64,000 nucleotides of DNA from Methanobacteriota archaeon (GTDB taxonomy: Archaea > Thermoplasmatota > Poseidoniia > Poseidoniales > Poseidoniaceae): contig PSPT01000004.1 of assembly GCA_004195635.1 (NCBI GenBank), positions 21,080 to 85,079 of the forward strand, given 5' to 3'. Positions within the stretch are counted from its first letter, which is position 1, and every line of letters begins with the position of its first letter. The translations under genes were made by a program, and so were the position numbers. Shown one piece after another: positions 1 to 10,300 of this stretch. Below the pieces are notes generated by a model. It ran no database searches. It was not told the DNA's origin and saw only the letters and a list, made by a program, of their open reading frames with translations.

Positions 1-1396
1 AATCTCTAAAGGATTTGAGGCGCTCTTCCATATTGACTTCAAGTTCAAGTGTAGTTTCGTCGCGAATTAGGTCAAGGTCGGTTTCAAATGTTAGCCTCTC
101 ATTGCGCAAAGTAGCATCGATTTCGGACATTATTGCCTTTCGTGCAGCTTGTTCTCTACTAAGGAATTCAGTTTCAAGACGTTCTGTCCAGTCAACTTTC
201 TCATCTTCGAAGGTGGATGTTAAATTGGCACGAAGTTCATTTTCTTGGTCATAGCGGAAGCGGGAAAGACGATTCTGAATTTCAGCCTCACGAGACATTC
301 TGTATGCTGAAAATTCTTCCTTCATTCGCCTTGAATGTTCTTCCTCTAACTCATCGTTGAGTTTGCGAGTAATATCATCAACTGCTTGAGAGAATGAAAG
401 GTCAAATTTCTCACGAAGTCGAGATTTCCTTCCTTCAAGGCGGTCTGCATAGTCTTCGGACAAATTGCTGTTAATGTGAATTCTCAATTCATCACGACGG
501 CGAGCAACTGCCATTTCGACATCTTCGCGCATTCGTTGTTCCAAGTCTTTTGTTTCATCGCGTAGTCGTCCTTCCAGCTCACCCTGAATTTCGCGAGCAA
601 TTTCCTCTTCAAGGCGATGGCTTCGGCGGTCATACTCGGCACGAAGGCGGGATTCCCTTTGGCGCATTTTTCCTTGCAATTGTGATTCAAGTCGCTTACG
701 AATTCCTCGGCGCAACTGATCTTCACGTTCTGCAAGGCGCGAAACATGTTCATCTTCTAAAGAAGTGATTTCGGATTTTTCAAAATCCTTGAAACGGTTG
801 TCTAATTCATGTTCAATATCCCCTTCAGCCTGACGGATTTTGCTCTGTAATTCTTCATTGAATTCTATTTCTAAGCGTTGGCGCTGAAAATCAATTCGCT
901 TTCGGTATTCGTCATTGACATCTTGTTCAAGTCGGGCGCGAATACGGTCTCGATGCTCTTCAAGGCGACGCTCTTGTTCGACATCTAATTGTTCGCGAAG
1001 AACTTCCTGCTCTCTCTCTAGGCGCAGATTTAATTGTTGACGAAGATTATTCTCTTCTTTTTGTAGTGTTTCAGTTTCCAATTGCGATAATTCGGATTCC
1101 ATCTCTTGGCGCATCTCGCGTTCCAATTGTTCAATGGTCATATTATGTTGATTCTCAAGTTCTGTTGTTATAGCCTGTTGCATTGAGGCAATTCTCTCTG
1201 ATTGTGCCTTCAATTTAAGACGCCTATCTCTGCGCAACCGTGAGCGAAGCCGCTCTTCCTCACGGAATCGTGCAGAGCGATTAGTTGCTCCGTCAAGAGT
1301 TGAAGATGAAGAACTGGTTAAATTAGAGCGCAAAGATGCCAAACTTAGATTGTCACCCTCGGTAATCCTCTTTCGGATTTCCTCAAGAGAGGTCAT
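1..1396 (-). CDS. Long Arg/Glu-rich coiled-coil protein, C-terminus truncated by the window edge
   Basis: Reverse strand is open from ATG at 1396 to position 1 (MTSLEEIRKRITEGDNLSLASLRSNL...EEERLRSRLRRDRRLKLKAQSERIASMQQ...). Heptad-like charged repeats. Missing from the supplied ORF track because no stop lies in the window. Confidence 0.85.
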   Translation of the reverse strand, partial: MTSLEEIRKRITEGDNLSLASLRSNLTSSSSSTLDGATNRSARFREEERLRSRLRRDRRLKLKAQSERIASMQQAITTELENQHNMTIEQLEREMRQEMESELSQLETETLQKEENNLRQQLNLRLEREQEVLREQLDVEQERRLEEHRDRIRARLEQDVNDEYRKRIDFQRQRLEIEFNEELQSKIRQAEGDIEHELDNRFKDFEKSEITSLEDEHVSRLAEREDQLRRGIRKRLESQLQGKMRQRESRLRAEYDRRSHRLEEEIAREIQGELEGRLRDETKDLEQRMREDVEMAVARRRDELRIHINSNLSEDYADRLEGRKSRLREKFDLSFSQAVDDITRKLNDELEEEHSRRMKEEFSAYRMSREAEIQNRLSRFRYDQENELRANLTSTFEDEKVDWTERLETEFLSREQAARKAIMSEIDATLRNERLTFETDLDLIRDETTLELEVNMEERLKSFRD

Positions 1397-1522
1397 TTTA
1401 TTGCTATCGCTAACACCCATAGGCACCCATCCCGAATAGTATCGCACTTTACCACTACATAAGTTAGAGGGGTTGCCAAAGAAGATAAATGGCTGCTTTG
1501 ATACCTTCGCATAATCTCCATA

Positions 1523-2404
1523 TTATTCAGAAGAATCATTTTGCAAGGGTGGACAAATGCTCGGCCCAAAAGCAATATATCCAACACAAAGAAGGAATGA
1601 GATGCCAAAGAATACCATGGTGCCCACTCCCGCTGCCTCTTCAATCACTCCAATATTTCCCATTGAATAGCGTAATTGAAGAATTGTTCCAGCCAATAAA
1701 CTTCCTAAAGAAACTATTGACAGCCACATTGGGATTCCACTCTTTAATTTTGAAAGGCGCCGGTCGGATATCATCATTGAACCTGAAAAAAACATTGCTG
1801 GGATGATTAGGAAATCACCCCACGGCTTATTCTCGCCAACTCCCCAACACACATCGCATTCCCAAGTGGTTAATTCAGGACCAATACCTGAAGAAGGTTG
1901 AAGCCAAATAAAACTTGAAAGTGAGAGAAGGAAAATTGCATTTCCTGGTGAAGAAAGGCCGGTAAACCATGAATAAGAAGACCCCGATTCATGCTCAAAT
2001 CTAGCCAAGCGTAGCATCCCGGTAGCAATCACCCAGCCACAGGCAATTGCAAGTCCTAGCGTCCACAAAGGAGTTGCTTCTCCCATTCGCCCAAAAAGTA
2101 CAAAAATTAGCAAACTTGGTGCTACTGCAAAAGATAAACAATCAGACATTATATCAAGGCTACCACCGAGAAGTTGCTGCTTTGAGTATTTTCTTGCCAC
2201 AGGGCCATCAATAACATCGCCAATCATTGACATGATAATACACAATTGCGCTGCCCATAAATACTCGCTACGAATACCGGCTTGGTATGGATTTCGAAGA
2301 TCATCAACTGCGAGAATAATGAACATAATTGATAAGGTACCAAAAAGAGCATTTGTGAGCGTAATATAATCGGCTAAGCCCATCATTCTGAATGTGGTAC
2401 GCAC
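1523..2404 (-). CDS. pssA: CDP-alcohol phosphatidyltransferase (archaetidylserine/phosphatidylserine synthase-like)
   Basis: CDP-alcohol phosphotransferase motif DG-x2-AR-x8-G-x3-D-x3-D in DGPVARKYSKQQLLGGSLDIMSD; multiple TM segments. Confidence 0.85.
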   Translation of the reverse strand: MRTTFRMMGLADYITLTNALFGTLSIMFIILAVDDLRNPYQAGIRSEYLWAAQLCIIMSMIGDVIDGPVARKYSKQQLLGGSLDIMSDCLSFAVAPSLLIFVLFGRMGEATPLWTLGLAIACGWVIATGMLRLARFEHESGSSYSWFTGLSSPGNAIFLLSLSSFIWLQPSSGIGPELTTWECDVCWGVGENKPWGDFLIIPAMFFSGSMMISDRRLSKLKSGIPMWLSIVSLGSLLAGTILQLRYSMGNIGVIEEAAGVGTMVFFGISFLLCVGYIAFGPSICPPLQNDSSE

Positions 2405-2542
2405 TAAAACCCCTCCCTCGTAATTGTTGCCAATAATTCAACCGTTTTGAATACTACCCACCATAGATGATATTAGATAAGTTTCACAACTTGAAATTAA
2501 TTATTCACGGGATGTCGGTGAAATAATATGCGTCTTTGATTT

Positions 2543-2962
2543 TCAAAAAGACACTTTAAATGATATTGAACATGCAGGACAACTAATTTGTCGACTACCA
2601 GGGCGCTTGGATAATCTCATTTTACGGTCGCATGAAGGACATTGTACTTCTGCCTTGGGAATGTGGGGGGTGACTAGAAATTGGCTCTCGCAACTTGAAC
2701 ACTGGAGGTTTGCTGGACGCTTGTCAACTCCAACTAATAGTAAACTACTACAAGTTTTACAACGTATTTTTTCAGCGATCCAAGCTCTCCTTGTTGGGGG
2801 GTGGTCAACCTTCACATGGGCATCGCAAAGCACACATTCAATCTCACCTAACTGCGCAGGAAGTAATCCTCCACACTTCGGGCACGAGAGATCTGGTGTT
2901 TCTATTTTTGATTCAACATCAAGAGATTCGTCATCCATTTCAAATCCTCCAATATCAATCAT
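2543..2962 (-). CDS. Multi zinc-ribbon (CxxC-rich) protein
   Basis: Six CxxC knuckles: CPKC, CVLC, CKTC, CSSC, CPSC, CPAC. Confidence 0.75.
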   Translation of the reverse strand: MIDIGGFEMDDESLDVESKIETPDLSCPKCGGLLPAQLGEIECVLCDAHVKVDHPPTRRAWIAEKIRCKTCSSLLLVGVDKRPANLQCSSCESQFLVTPHIPKAEVQCPSCDRKMRLSKRPGSRQISCPACSISFKVSF

Positions 2963-3465
2963 TAACGAGATTTTGTAAGTAATAATAGCCCACCTGGTAC
3001 AAAGGTGAAAGGAAGGGAGAGATTAACACCATGGTGGTGTGCAATATTTTCAATTGCCTTGCGGGTATTTACGATGTCACTTGCATCATTACTGTTCAAT
3101 GGTACAAACTCGAACTTGGCTCCTGATTCGAGCAAGGCGACCATTTCGACAGGAATATTTTCTGCCCAAGAAGGTGCAGTCAGAGTACCGCTAGGGGATT
3201 GTGATTTTTGGGGCGAAGGTATTTCACCATCTATTTTAGATAATATTCGCCACCATCGAGCACGCCCTTCATCACGATGGTTTTCAATTAGACCTGCTTT
3301 TACCATTTGGCCTAAATGATGGTACAAATGATAGCGTGTAACATTCAATTTCTTTTCGAGGGATACAGTTGCTAATTCATCTTCTTTTGATAATTCAGCA
3401 TACAAATCGTGGCGAGTTGGGTGAGCCAAAGCAATAAGCCTAGGGTCTCCTCGAATCTTACTCAT
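2962..3465 (-). CDS. Winged-helix (ArsR-like) transcriptional regulator
   Basis: N-terminal ALAHPTRHDLYAELSK...YHLYHHLGQMVKAGLIE is a typical ArsR-like wHTH. Confidence 0.7.
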   Translation of the reverse strand: MSKIRGDPRLIALAHPTRHDLYAELSKEDELATVSLEKKLNVTRYHLYHHLGQMVKAGLIENHRDEGRARWWRILSKIDGEIPSPQKSQSPSGTLTAPSWAENIPVEMVALLESGAKFEFVPLNSNDASDIVNTRKAIENIAHHHGVNLSLPFTFVPGGLLLLTKSR

Positions 3466-3521
3466 TTTGCCGCCCCATACGCTTCGCTATTTGGCCGGAA
3501 TATATCAATGGCTCGTCAATT

Positions 3522-6302
3522 TTACATAGATGCCCTTTGTGCTAATAGGGCAATAAATGCTTTTTTAGTATCATAAAATAACCCAATAAATAAATCTCTT
3601 AATAAAGCAATTGTGCCGCTATTACCCGATAATCTTGCGCTATTGAGAATCACCAATATTGCACTTGCCTCATGTGCCAACACTCCAATCCAAATTTGGT
3701 CATTAATTCCCGAAAGAACTGTCCAAACTAATATTGCGGTAACACCAACTGAAATAATTATGTTTTGCCGTACAACCGCCCTTGCTCTACGTGCAATAGC
3801 GATTAAGCGCGATAATTGTTGTGGATCTTCGCTTGGAATTAGGACATCAGCGGCATCTAAGTTTACCTGTTCCCCACTTCCTACTGCAACACCTACATCT
3901 GATTTGGCTAATGCTGTAGAATCATTAAAGCCATCACCGGCCATTAGTACAATGTGGGTATTTGCGCGACCCTCGACCCAAGATGCCTTGGATTCGGGGT
4001 CCATTTCACCCCTGCAAGCAGCCTCTGGGATGCCAATGCTCGGACCGAAGTTTGCAACTGCTGCAGAAGTATCGCCAGATAATAGCTCAATGTTTATTTT
4101 CATTGAATATAAGTCCCTTATTAGTTGCCCTGCTCCATTGCGAACATCATCGTGAACAAAGGATAATAATGCAAGTGCTTTTCCATCCCTTGCCAAAACA
4201 GAAACCCCATATCCCGATATTTGTGCTTCAAGGTTGGCTTGTTCTATTTCTTCAGGGATTTCTATTCCCTCCTCAAGTAACCAATCCATTCGTCCAATCA
4301 TTACTTTCTTGCTTGAGAATTTACCATGAACGCCCGCTTTGGCATCAGTCAGTCCGGTGATTTTACTTGGATTCAAATTTAATTCGTTGGCATGATTGCG
4401 GATTACTGCAGCATATGGATGGTTTGAGCGTAATTCGAGGCCAGAGGCTAAACGTATTATTGATTCCATCTTTTTGCCCTTTGCAATAATTACTTCATTT
4501 AATCGTGGGTGTCCACTAGTAAGCGTACCGGTTTTATCGAGCAAAGCAAGATTTACTCGTGCAGTTCGTTCAAGAACATCGCCTCCACGAACGATCATTC
4601 CTTGATGTGCAGCATTTGATAGCGACGCTGCATGAGGAATTGGAGCTGCAAGTAATAGAGCACAAGGGCAAGCAACTACCCAAAGTAATAGCATTATTTT
4701 CCAATTTGAAACATCTCCAGAAAGGAACCATGCCAATGGTGCACCGATTAAAACAATAGGAATCCAAATAGCAGTAAAAACTTCAACCAGTGATTGCAAT
4801 CGAGGCGGTTGGTCGCGGAATGTATGTACCTGCTCAATTAATCCTGACAGACGTGTATCCTCGCCCACTGCTATTGCAACTATTACAATTGGGCCTCTTT
4901 TCAGCACTAAACCAGCCTCAACAATATCGCCAGATGTAACACGCACAGGGAGTGATTCACCAGTCAATGGAGCCTTGTCTAGTGAGCCTATGCCTTCAAC
5001 TATTTTCCCATCCACCGGTATTAATTCGCCACTCCTAACCTCAACCTTATCGCCCAATTGAATTAATTCCAAAGGCACTTCTTCAAACCCATCAGATAAC
5101 TTTTGCGAATGGAGGGGAGTAGATGGTGTACTAGTGAGGGCTGATGCTTCTGAAAGAGAGGATATGTCAAAACCTTTTGCAATTACACTTGGAGAGGGGG
5201 CCTCATTCAGTAACCTAGCCGTTCGAGGAAGTCTGTCAAGACCACCCTGCATTGCTTTTCGTGCCTTGACCAAAGCATCGCCCTCCATATGCGAGGTTAA
5301 TGCTTCAAGAACAACCACTAACAAAGCCTCAGTCCAAGCCCCAAGCCAACATGCACCTATTACTGCAAGAGAGGTCAAAATTTGAAAACCAAGTTGACGG
5401 TTACGAATGCTCGCCCATGCTTCCATAAACATTATTCTCCCTCCAATGATTACACCAGGGAGTCCAACTATTGCCAATGCCCACGGTGGTGATGAGGTGA
5501 GTTCCAATACAAGTGCAATTAGCATCAATGGTATTGCAATGCCCGCTCCAATGAGTCTTTTTTGGTCGGGGCGAAGTTTGATTGATGTTGATGAATGAAG
5601 TTCTATTTCTCTTCCGGTTAAATTCTGTAGGGCATCATTCCTTGCTTTGACTACATTGGAGGAAGAATCAATAGGTACTTGAATAATTATTCGCTCATCG
5701 GAAGTAATGTCTACATCAAGAAGTCCCGGTTGATTCTTTAGCATCTTTTCTAATCTGCGCATATCCATTGAAAGACGTTCTCCGAGACGAGTTGCGTTGA
5801 CACCACCCATCTCTAACCATTCTATTTCTGGTGCGTGTCCCAAACTAGTCAATATTGAATTTACTTGATATATACTTCCAGCCTCAAAATTGAAATCCAA
5901 GGAAACCGTGGCATTAGTGGCAGAAACCTCACACCCTTCCACCGAAGGAAGGCGAAGCAGTGCTTTAGTTGCTTTCATAGCACAATCGGGACAATCTAAT
6001 CCGCGCAGACCCCATCCTACCTTTTCAACACCTGCAATAGACATTTTTGATAATAGATCATCAAATGGAGTCAAGACTTCAACCGGCTCAGTTATTTCCT
6101 GTATATTATTTTCATCAGATAACATCTCTAACTTGATTCCTGCTTGTTTATTGGCAGTAATAGCGGAAGTGGTGGCAGTGATTGGAGTGGCATTCTTCGC
6201 CTCGGATGAAGTAGGGGGGACTGCAATTTCATCCTCGAGAAAAAGGAAATCTTCGCCCTCATCACCCTTAGGCATGGTCGATGTGGCGTGGCACCCCGAC
6301 AT
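3522..6302 (-). CDS. P1B-type heavy-metal translocating ATPase
   Basis: HMA-like N-terminal motif LDCPDCAMKA, TM motif ACPCALLLAAP, phosphorylation motif DKTGTLTSG, hinge GDGFNDSTALAKSDVGVA. Confidence 0.92.
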   Translation of the reverse strand: MSGCHATSTMPKGDEGEDFLFLEDEIAVPPTSSEAKNATPITATTSAITANKQAGIKLEMLSDENNIQEITEPVEVLTPFDDLLSKMSIAGVEKVGWGLRGLDCPDCAMKATKALLRLPSVEGCEVSATNATVSLDFNFEAGSIYQVNSILTSLGHAPEIEWLEMGGVNATRLGERLSMDMRRLEKMLKNQPGLLDVDITSDERIIIQVPIDSSSNVVKARNDALQNLTGREIELHSSTSIKLRPDQKRLIGAGIAIPLMLIALVLELTSSPPWALAIVGLPGVIIGGRIMFMEAWASIRNRQLGFQILTSLAVIGACWLGAWTEALLVVVLEALTSHMEGDALVKARKAMQGGLDRLPRTARLLNEAPSPSVIAKGFDISSLSEASALTSTPSTPLHSQKLSDGFEEVPLELIQLGDKVEVRSGELIPVDGKIVEGIGSLDKAPLTGESLPVRVTSGDIVEAGLVLKRGPIVIVAIAVGEDTRLSGLIEQVHTFRDQPPRLQSLVEVFTAIWIPIVLIGAPLAWFLSGDVSNWKIMLLLWVVACPCALLLAAPIPHAASLSNAAHQGMIVRGGDVLERTARVNLALLDKTGTLTSGHPRLNEVIIAKGKKMESIIRLASGLELRSNHPYAAVIRNHANELNLNPSKITGLTDAKAGVHGKFSSKKVMIGRMDWLLEEGIEIPEEIEQANLEAQISGYGVSVLARDGKALALLSFVHDDVRNGAGQLIRDLYSMKINIELLSGDTSAAVANFGPSIGIPEAACRGEMDPESKASWVEGRANTHIVLMAGDGFNDSTALAKSDVGVAVGSGEQVNLDAADVLIPSEDPQQLSRLIAIARRARAVVRQNIIISVGVTAILVWTVLSGINDQIWIGVLAHEASAILVILNSARLSGNSGTIALLRDLFIGLFYDTKKAFIALLAQRASM

Positions 6303-6376
6303 GAACTTACGGGCAATAAAACAAGTGAAAGGTTCATTGATTATGACATATTAGAACAATTATGGGACTTTTACCA

Positions 6377-7090
6377 ATGGGCTGGATTCCAAAGGCAGTG
6401 GCCATTGACATTGATGGCACGATTACCGATACGAATAGAGCCCTTCACCCTCATGCGGTTAGTGCACTAAGGATGATAGAAGATTGTGGGGTTCCAGTCA
6501 TATTCTCAACCGGAAATGTCCGGCCAGTAACCTATGGCCTTTGGCGACTAATGCAGTTGAGCGGCCCGATGGTTTGTGAAAATGGAGGGGTTGTTTGGGA
6601 CCCCAATAGCGGCCGAATTGAGATTAGAGCCAGCGGCACTCAAGCAAAAGAGGCTGCAGAATGGCTGGCACAACATATCCCTGGACTTGATGCTAAAGGA
6701 ATTGGTTCAAATGCTTGGCGAGAAAGTGAATGGTGTTTGAAACCGAGTGAAAATTATGAATTAATTTGTGATTTCATAGAAAAAAGTAAATGGGATAATT
6801 TGAATGTTGTAAGAACAGGATTTGCGATACACCTCATGGAGCCGCACCTCTCAAAGGGTGAGGGGCTTAAAGTGGCTCTTGAATGGCTTGGTATTTCTGC
6901 TTCGGATGTATTAGCAATCGGGGATGCACCTAATGACATTCCTATGTTCAATTTAGTGGGGCACTCCGTCGCCGTTGGAGGAGCATATGGCGTAACTATT
7001 GAGAATGCAACAATTTCTTCCGAGTTGCCTCATTGTGAAACTGTAATTGAGATTGCTAATGAGATAAAAAATAATTGTAAATCTGTTTGA
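6377..7090 (+). CDS. HAD-superfamily phosphatase, archaeal phosphoglycolate phosphatase-like
   Basis: DIDGTITDTNRAL, FSTGN and IGDAPNDIPMF HAD motifs. Start placed at the MGWIPKAVAIDIDGT methionine; the ORF opens at 6362. Confidence 0.85.
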   Translation: MGWIPKAVAIDIDGTITDTNRALHPHAVSALRMIEDCGVPVIFSTGNVRPVTYGLWRLMQLSGPMVCENGGVVWDPNSGRIEIRASGTQAKEAAEWLAQHIPGLDAKGIGSNAWRESEWCLKPSENYELICDFIEKSKWDNLNVVRTGFAIHLMEPHLSKGEGLKVALEWLGISASDVLAIGDAPNDIPMFNLVGHSVAVGGAYGVTIENATISSELPHCETVIEIANEIKNNCKSV

Positions 7091-7161
7091 AAATCAAGTG
7101 AAATAATGTTCTATTAATGCGGGAATTTAAACTAGGGTAGAAAATCAAACAAATAGAAAAT

Positions 7162-7247
7162 TGGTGCAGGAGACAGGATTCGAACCTGTGAAGCAGTACG
7201 CAATGGAACTTGAGTCCATCCCCTTTGACCGACTCGGGTACTCCTGC
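7162..7247 (-). tRNA. tRNA-Leu (CAA), CCA encoded
   Basis: Reverse complement GCAGGAG-TA-CCCGAGTCGGTCAAAGGG-G-ATGGA-CTCAAGT-TCCAT-(13 nt variable arm)-ACAGG-TTCGAAT-CCTGT-CTCCTGC-A-CCA. Perfect 7-bp acceptor stem, discriminator A, type II variable arm, no intron. Confidence 0.95.
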
Positions 7248-7350
7248 AGTAAGCCCTGCGACATGAAAGGTATTGTTGATAGTTGCGCTTGAAAAATGTG
7301 TGAAATAAATAATTTATCACACAAAAAGAAAGGGAGGGGAAGGCATTGGC

Positions 7351-10300
7351 CTATTCTTCTTGAGAGTAATGCAAGTTTTCATATTCCCTTTCGGATTCAG
7401 ATGAAATGCCAATATTTGCTGAGAAGTTTCGACTCCTAATTAAGATAAATACGGCAAGGCTGAGGAAGAGGACAATAATGGACAAAGTTGAGTATAATAA
7501 TGCAGCATTTTCCCCTTGGATTGGATCTGCTTGGATTTCAAAATTAATCAATTGTGAGTCATTATATCCTTCAATAATGATAGTAAATTCATAATCTCCA
7601 TCCCTCCATGATTCAACTGATAATATAAGATATTCACTCTCCAAGGAATTTAGATTTGCTGATATTTCATCCATCACGACCTCTCCTTCAAGAAGTTGAA
7701 GTGTGACTTTGCCGTCATAATATCCAAAATTGTGAAGGGTGGCATTTACAGTAAGCATATCCCCCACATGACTTGGATTACTGGCTGATATTTCTATGAG
7801 GCGTGGTACAAATTGATAAATTAATAACTTAGGCTTTTGCTTACTATTATTACTTCCAGTACCAATCAACTCATTGCCGGCAATATCGGTTGCCGAAATC
7901 CAGACAAAAAGGTTATACTCCTCGCTTAAGTCAATATCATTTGGTAATGAAATATTCAATACAACATCATAATACCAAATTCCATCTGCATGGGTGAGTA
8001 AATTACAAATTGCTATTCCCATCCCTTCTATTTCTTCATATTCAGCTCCTGTTATTTGCCAATTTATCTTGACATCTGAATTCATCTGCTGAGGTTCATT
8101 TATTTGAAATGTAAGAGGGATCATTTGCATTTGGTCTGTACGAATACTTTGGAGTGATGCTAGAGGGAGAGATAGGCGTGGGCTCTCATCATCAAGTATC
8201 ACCTCTCGCTGAATGTGTGAAATTTGAAATCCAGAATAATTGATTTCACCTATTACATTCAATTCGGCTTGAGCATTTAGGAAGATTGAACCATTGAATA
8301 TTATTTGCATCAGTACCGGTTGGGCATTTGCGTGGTAATAATACTGCATTGATTGGTCAATAATTCCACCATCCACATTTATCATTATTTCCATATCAAT
8401 ATTTATGGGAATATTTGTGCCCTGATAAACCGGTATTACTGTTAATTCAACTATATCATCATCAGAGATATGCAATACTTCCCCATATACGCCCCCATAA
8501 GGCTCTGTAGTATCGATTAGAGAAATTTCAATTAGTTCAATTTCATTTAAATAATTCCATTCAAGAGGAGTTAAATGACCCGTACCAAGACCTACTTCTT
8601 GACCTAAATCAATTACAGATAAACTAGGAACCCATGTCTGATTTGCTAGTGCCCCACTAGAACTCCAAGGGATTACAAATGAAAACTCCACTTCCCACCT
8701 ATCATGTTGTCCCGGTTGAGTGATTGGTTGAAAGGTAACTTCTACTTGTGAAAAACAGTCTTGATCAGCATTGATGCGTTCATCCCAAGGTTGCCAAGAT
8801 ATACTACAATTTGTACCATCAATATCACCGGTGAGGTCTAACAAGATTTCATCGAGACTTTGCAAACCGTTTTCCTCTTCAATAATTAGACCAAAAGTGT
8901 GCACTTGCCCAGGTAATATCTTACCATCTCTCAAGTCTAAAGTCAAATCAGTCCAGGAAAGTAAAGTTGGAGTATCAGGCATTACTACTATTGTAGCCAA
9001 ATCATTACCAAGTCCAAAAGAACCTCCAAATCCGTCTGTTTGCCATTCTGTATTTCCTTCAATGGGGATAGGGTTGCCTGCAAGATCAGATCCGGTTATG
9101 TACAAACTGATTAGACCAGATGAATCATTTTCTCCGAGTGCATCATTAGATACTAATAGAGGGAAATCAACAGTTTGCCGCACTGAAGCCTTGGATAATT
9201 GGGCAATGATTGTGCGATACTCCGATTCCTCTGCGATGCTGTTTTCATTAATATCATCTATTTCTTGCATCCAATAGTGTAATTCAAGGCTATCGTTTGA
9301 GCGAACCGATTCTATCACTTCTATTGATAGAGGCAAGGTCCTGTTTTGATACCAAATATGATTATCAGCAGGTTGTTGCCCACCGGGTGGACTGACCATC
9401 AATAATCCAAGTGAAGGGGCTTCGGAATCCCAGATAACATCAACCCACTCGGTCAATGTTCGGTCAATAGCGCCACCTAATGCTGCATCACCAATCGGAA
9501 TTACACTTGAGCGTATGCCAATTCTTTGGCCAGAACTCAAAATGCTATTATCTGCATTGGGTAGTTCAATCAGCCCAGTCCAATCACCAGTATTTGTAAC
9601 AGAAAAGGAATAATTATTTTTCCAATAGGCTGGGTTTTCGGTATAGGTTGTGATGTTAGTTGAAGTATTTGTTATTGGGATATACTCGTCCTCATAATTC
9701 TCTAGTTCAACTAAAATATTTGCATTTGGTGCGCCAATTCCAAGATTAGGTGAACCCGCAAAGCGGACAAAACCTGAAACTTGAATTGAAGAATTTGCCA
9801 TTACTGGCAAGGGGTAATCGGGATTCCCTACATCACTTAGGAGTTGGTTTTTCTCTAGCAACAGAACTTGAAATTGAGTTGACTCCATATCGATTTCCAT
9901 TGCAGGACCGGTTGAGCCTCCAGCCCTAACTACAGTTGGACCCAATGGGGTATCCGGAGGTTCTGTAGTTTCCGTCATCCACCAAAGGTTATCTTGGTGA
10001 CCATGTTTCCACTGCGGGATAAACTCCCAACCTATTTTATAATGGCTTTTTAATGATGCACCAGAAGGGTACTGGATAGTTGTGCCGTTTAGCATTAATA
10101 GGTCCGAACCGGCTAATTGTTCGACCAAAGGCGGTGTATGAGAAGTGTTGATGCTAATAATTATTTCAGCAAGACTTAGGTTTCTTGTTGTGCTAACATA
10201 AAGGTTGATGTTTTCAAAAGAAGAATTCGAAAACATATGTTGATGCTCGGTCCAAATTGTATAAGATTGTCCTGTTGGAAACAAAGTTTCAGGTTGAGAA

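Noticed and set aside
2607-2982. Overlapping plus-strand ORFs of 123 and 95 aa
   Set aside because: Antisense to the CxxC-rich zinc-ribbon gene; the regular cysteine pattern on the minus strand is far more convincing.
3613-6354. Multiple plus-strand ORFs across the P-type ATPase region
   Set aside because: Antisense shadows of a full-length P1B ATPase with all catalytic motifs.
7162-7247. Possible tRNA-Ser (TGA) reading of this tRNA
   Set aside because: Came from mis-complementing the loop. Correct reverse complement is GGACTCAAGTTCC, giving anticodon CAA, consistent with discriminator A and a Leu-type D-arm.
7132-7320. 62-aa minus ORF
   Set aside because: Covers the tRNA-Leu gene; translation is spurious.
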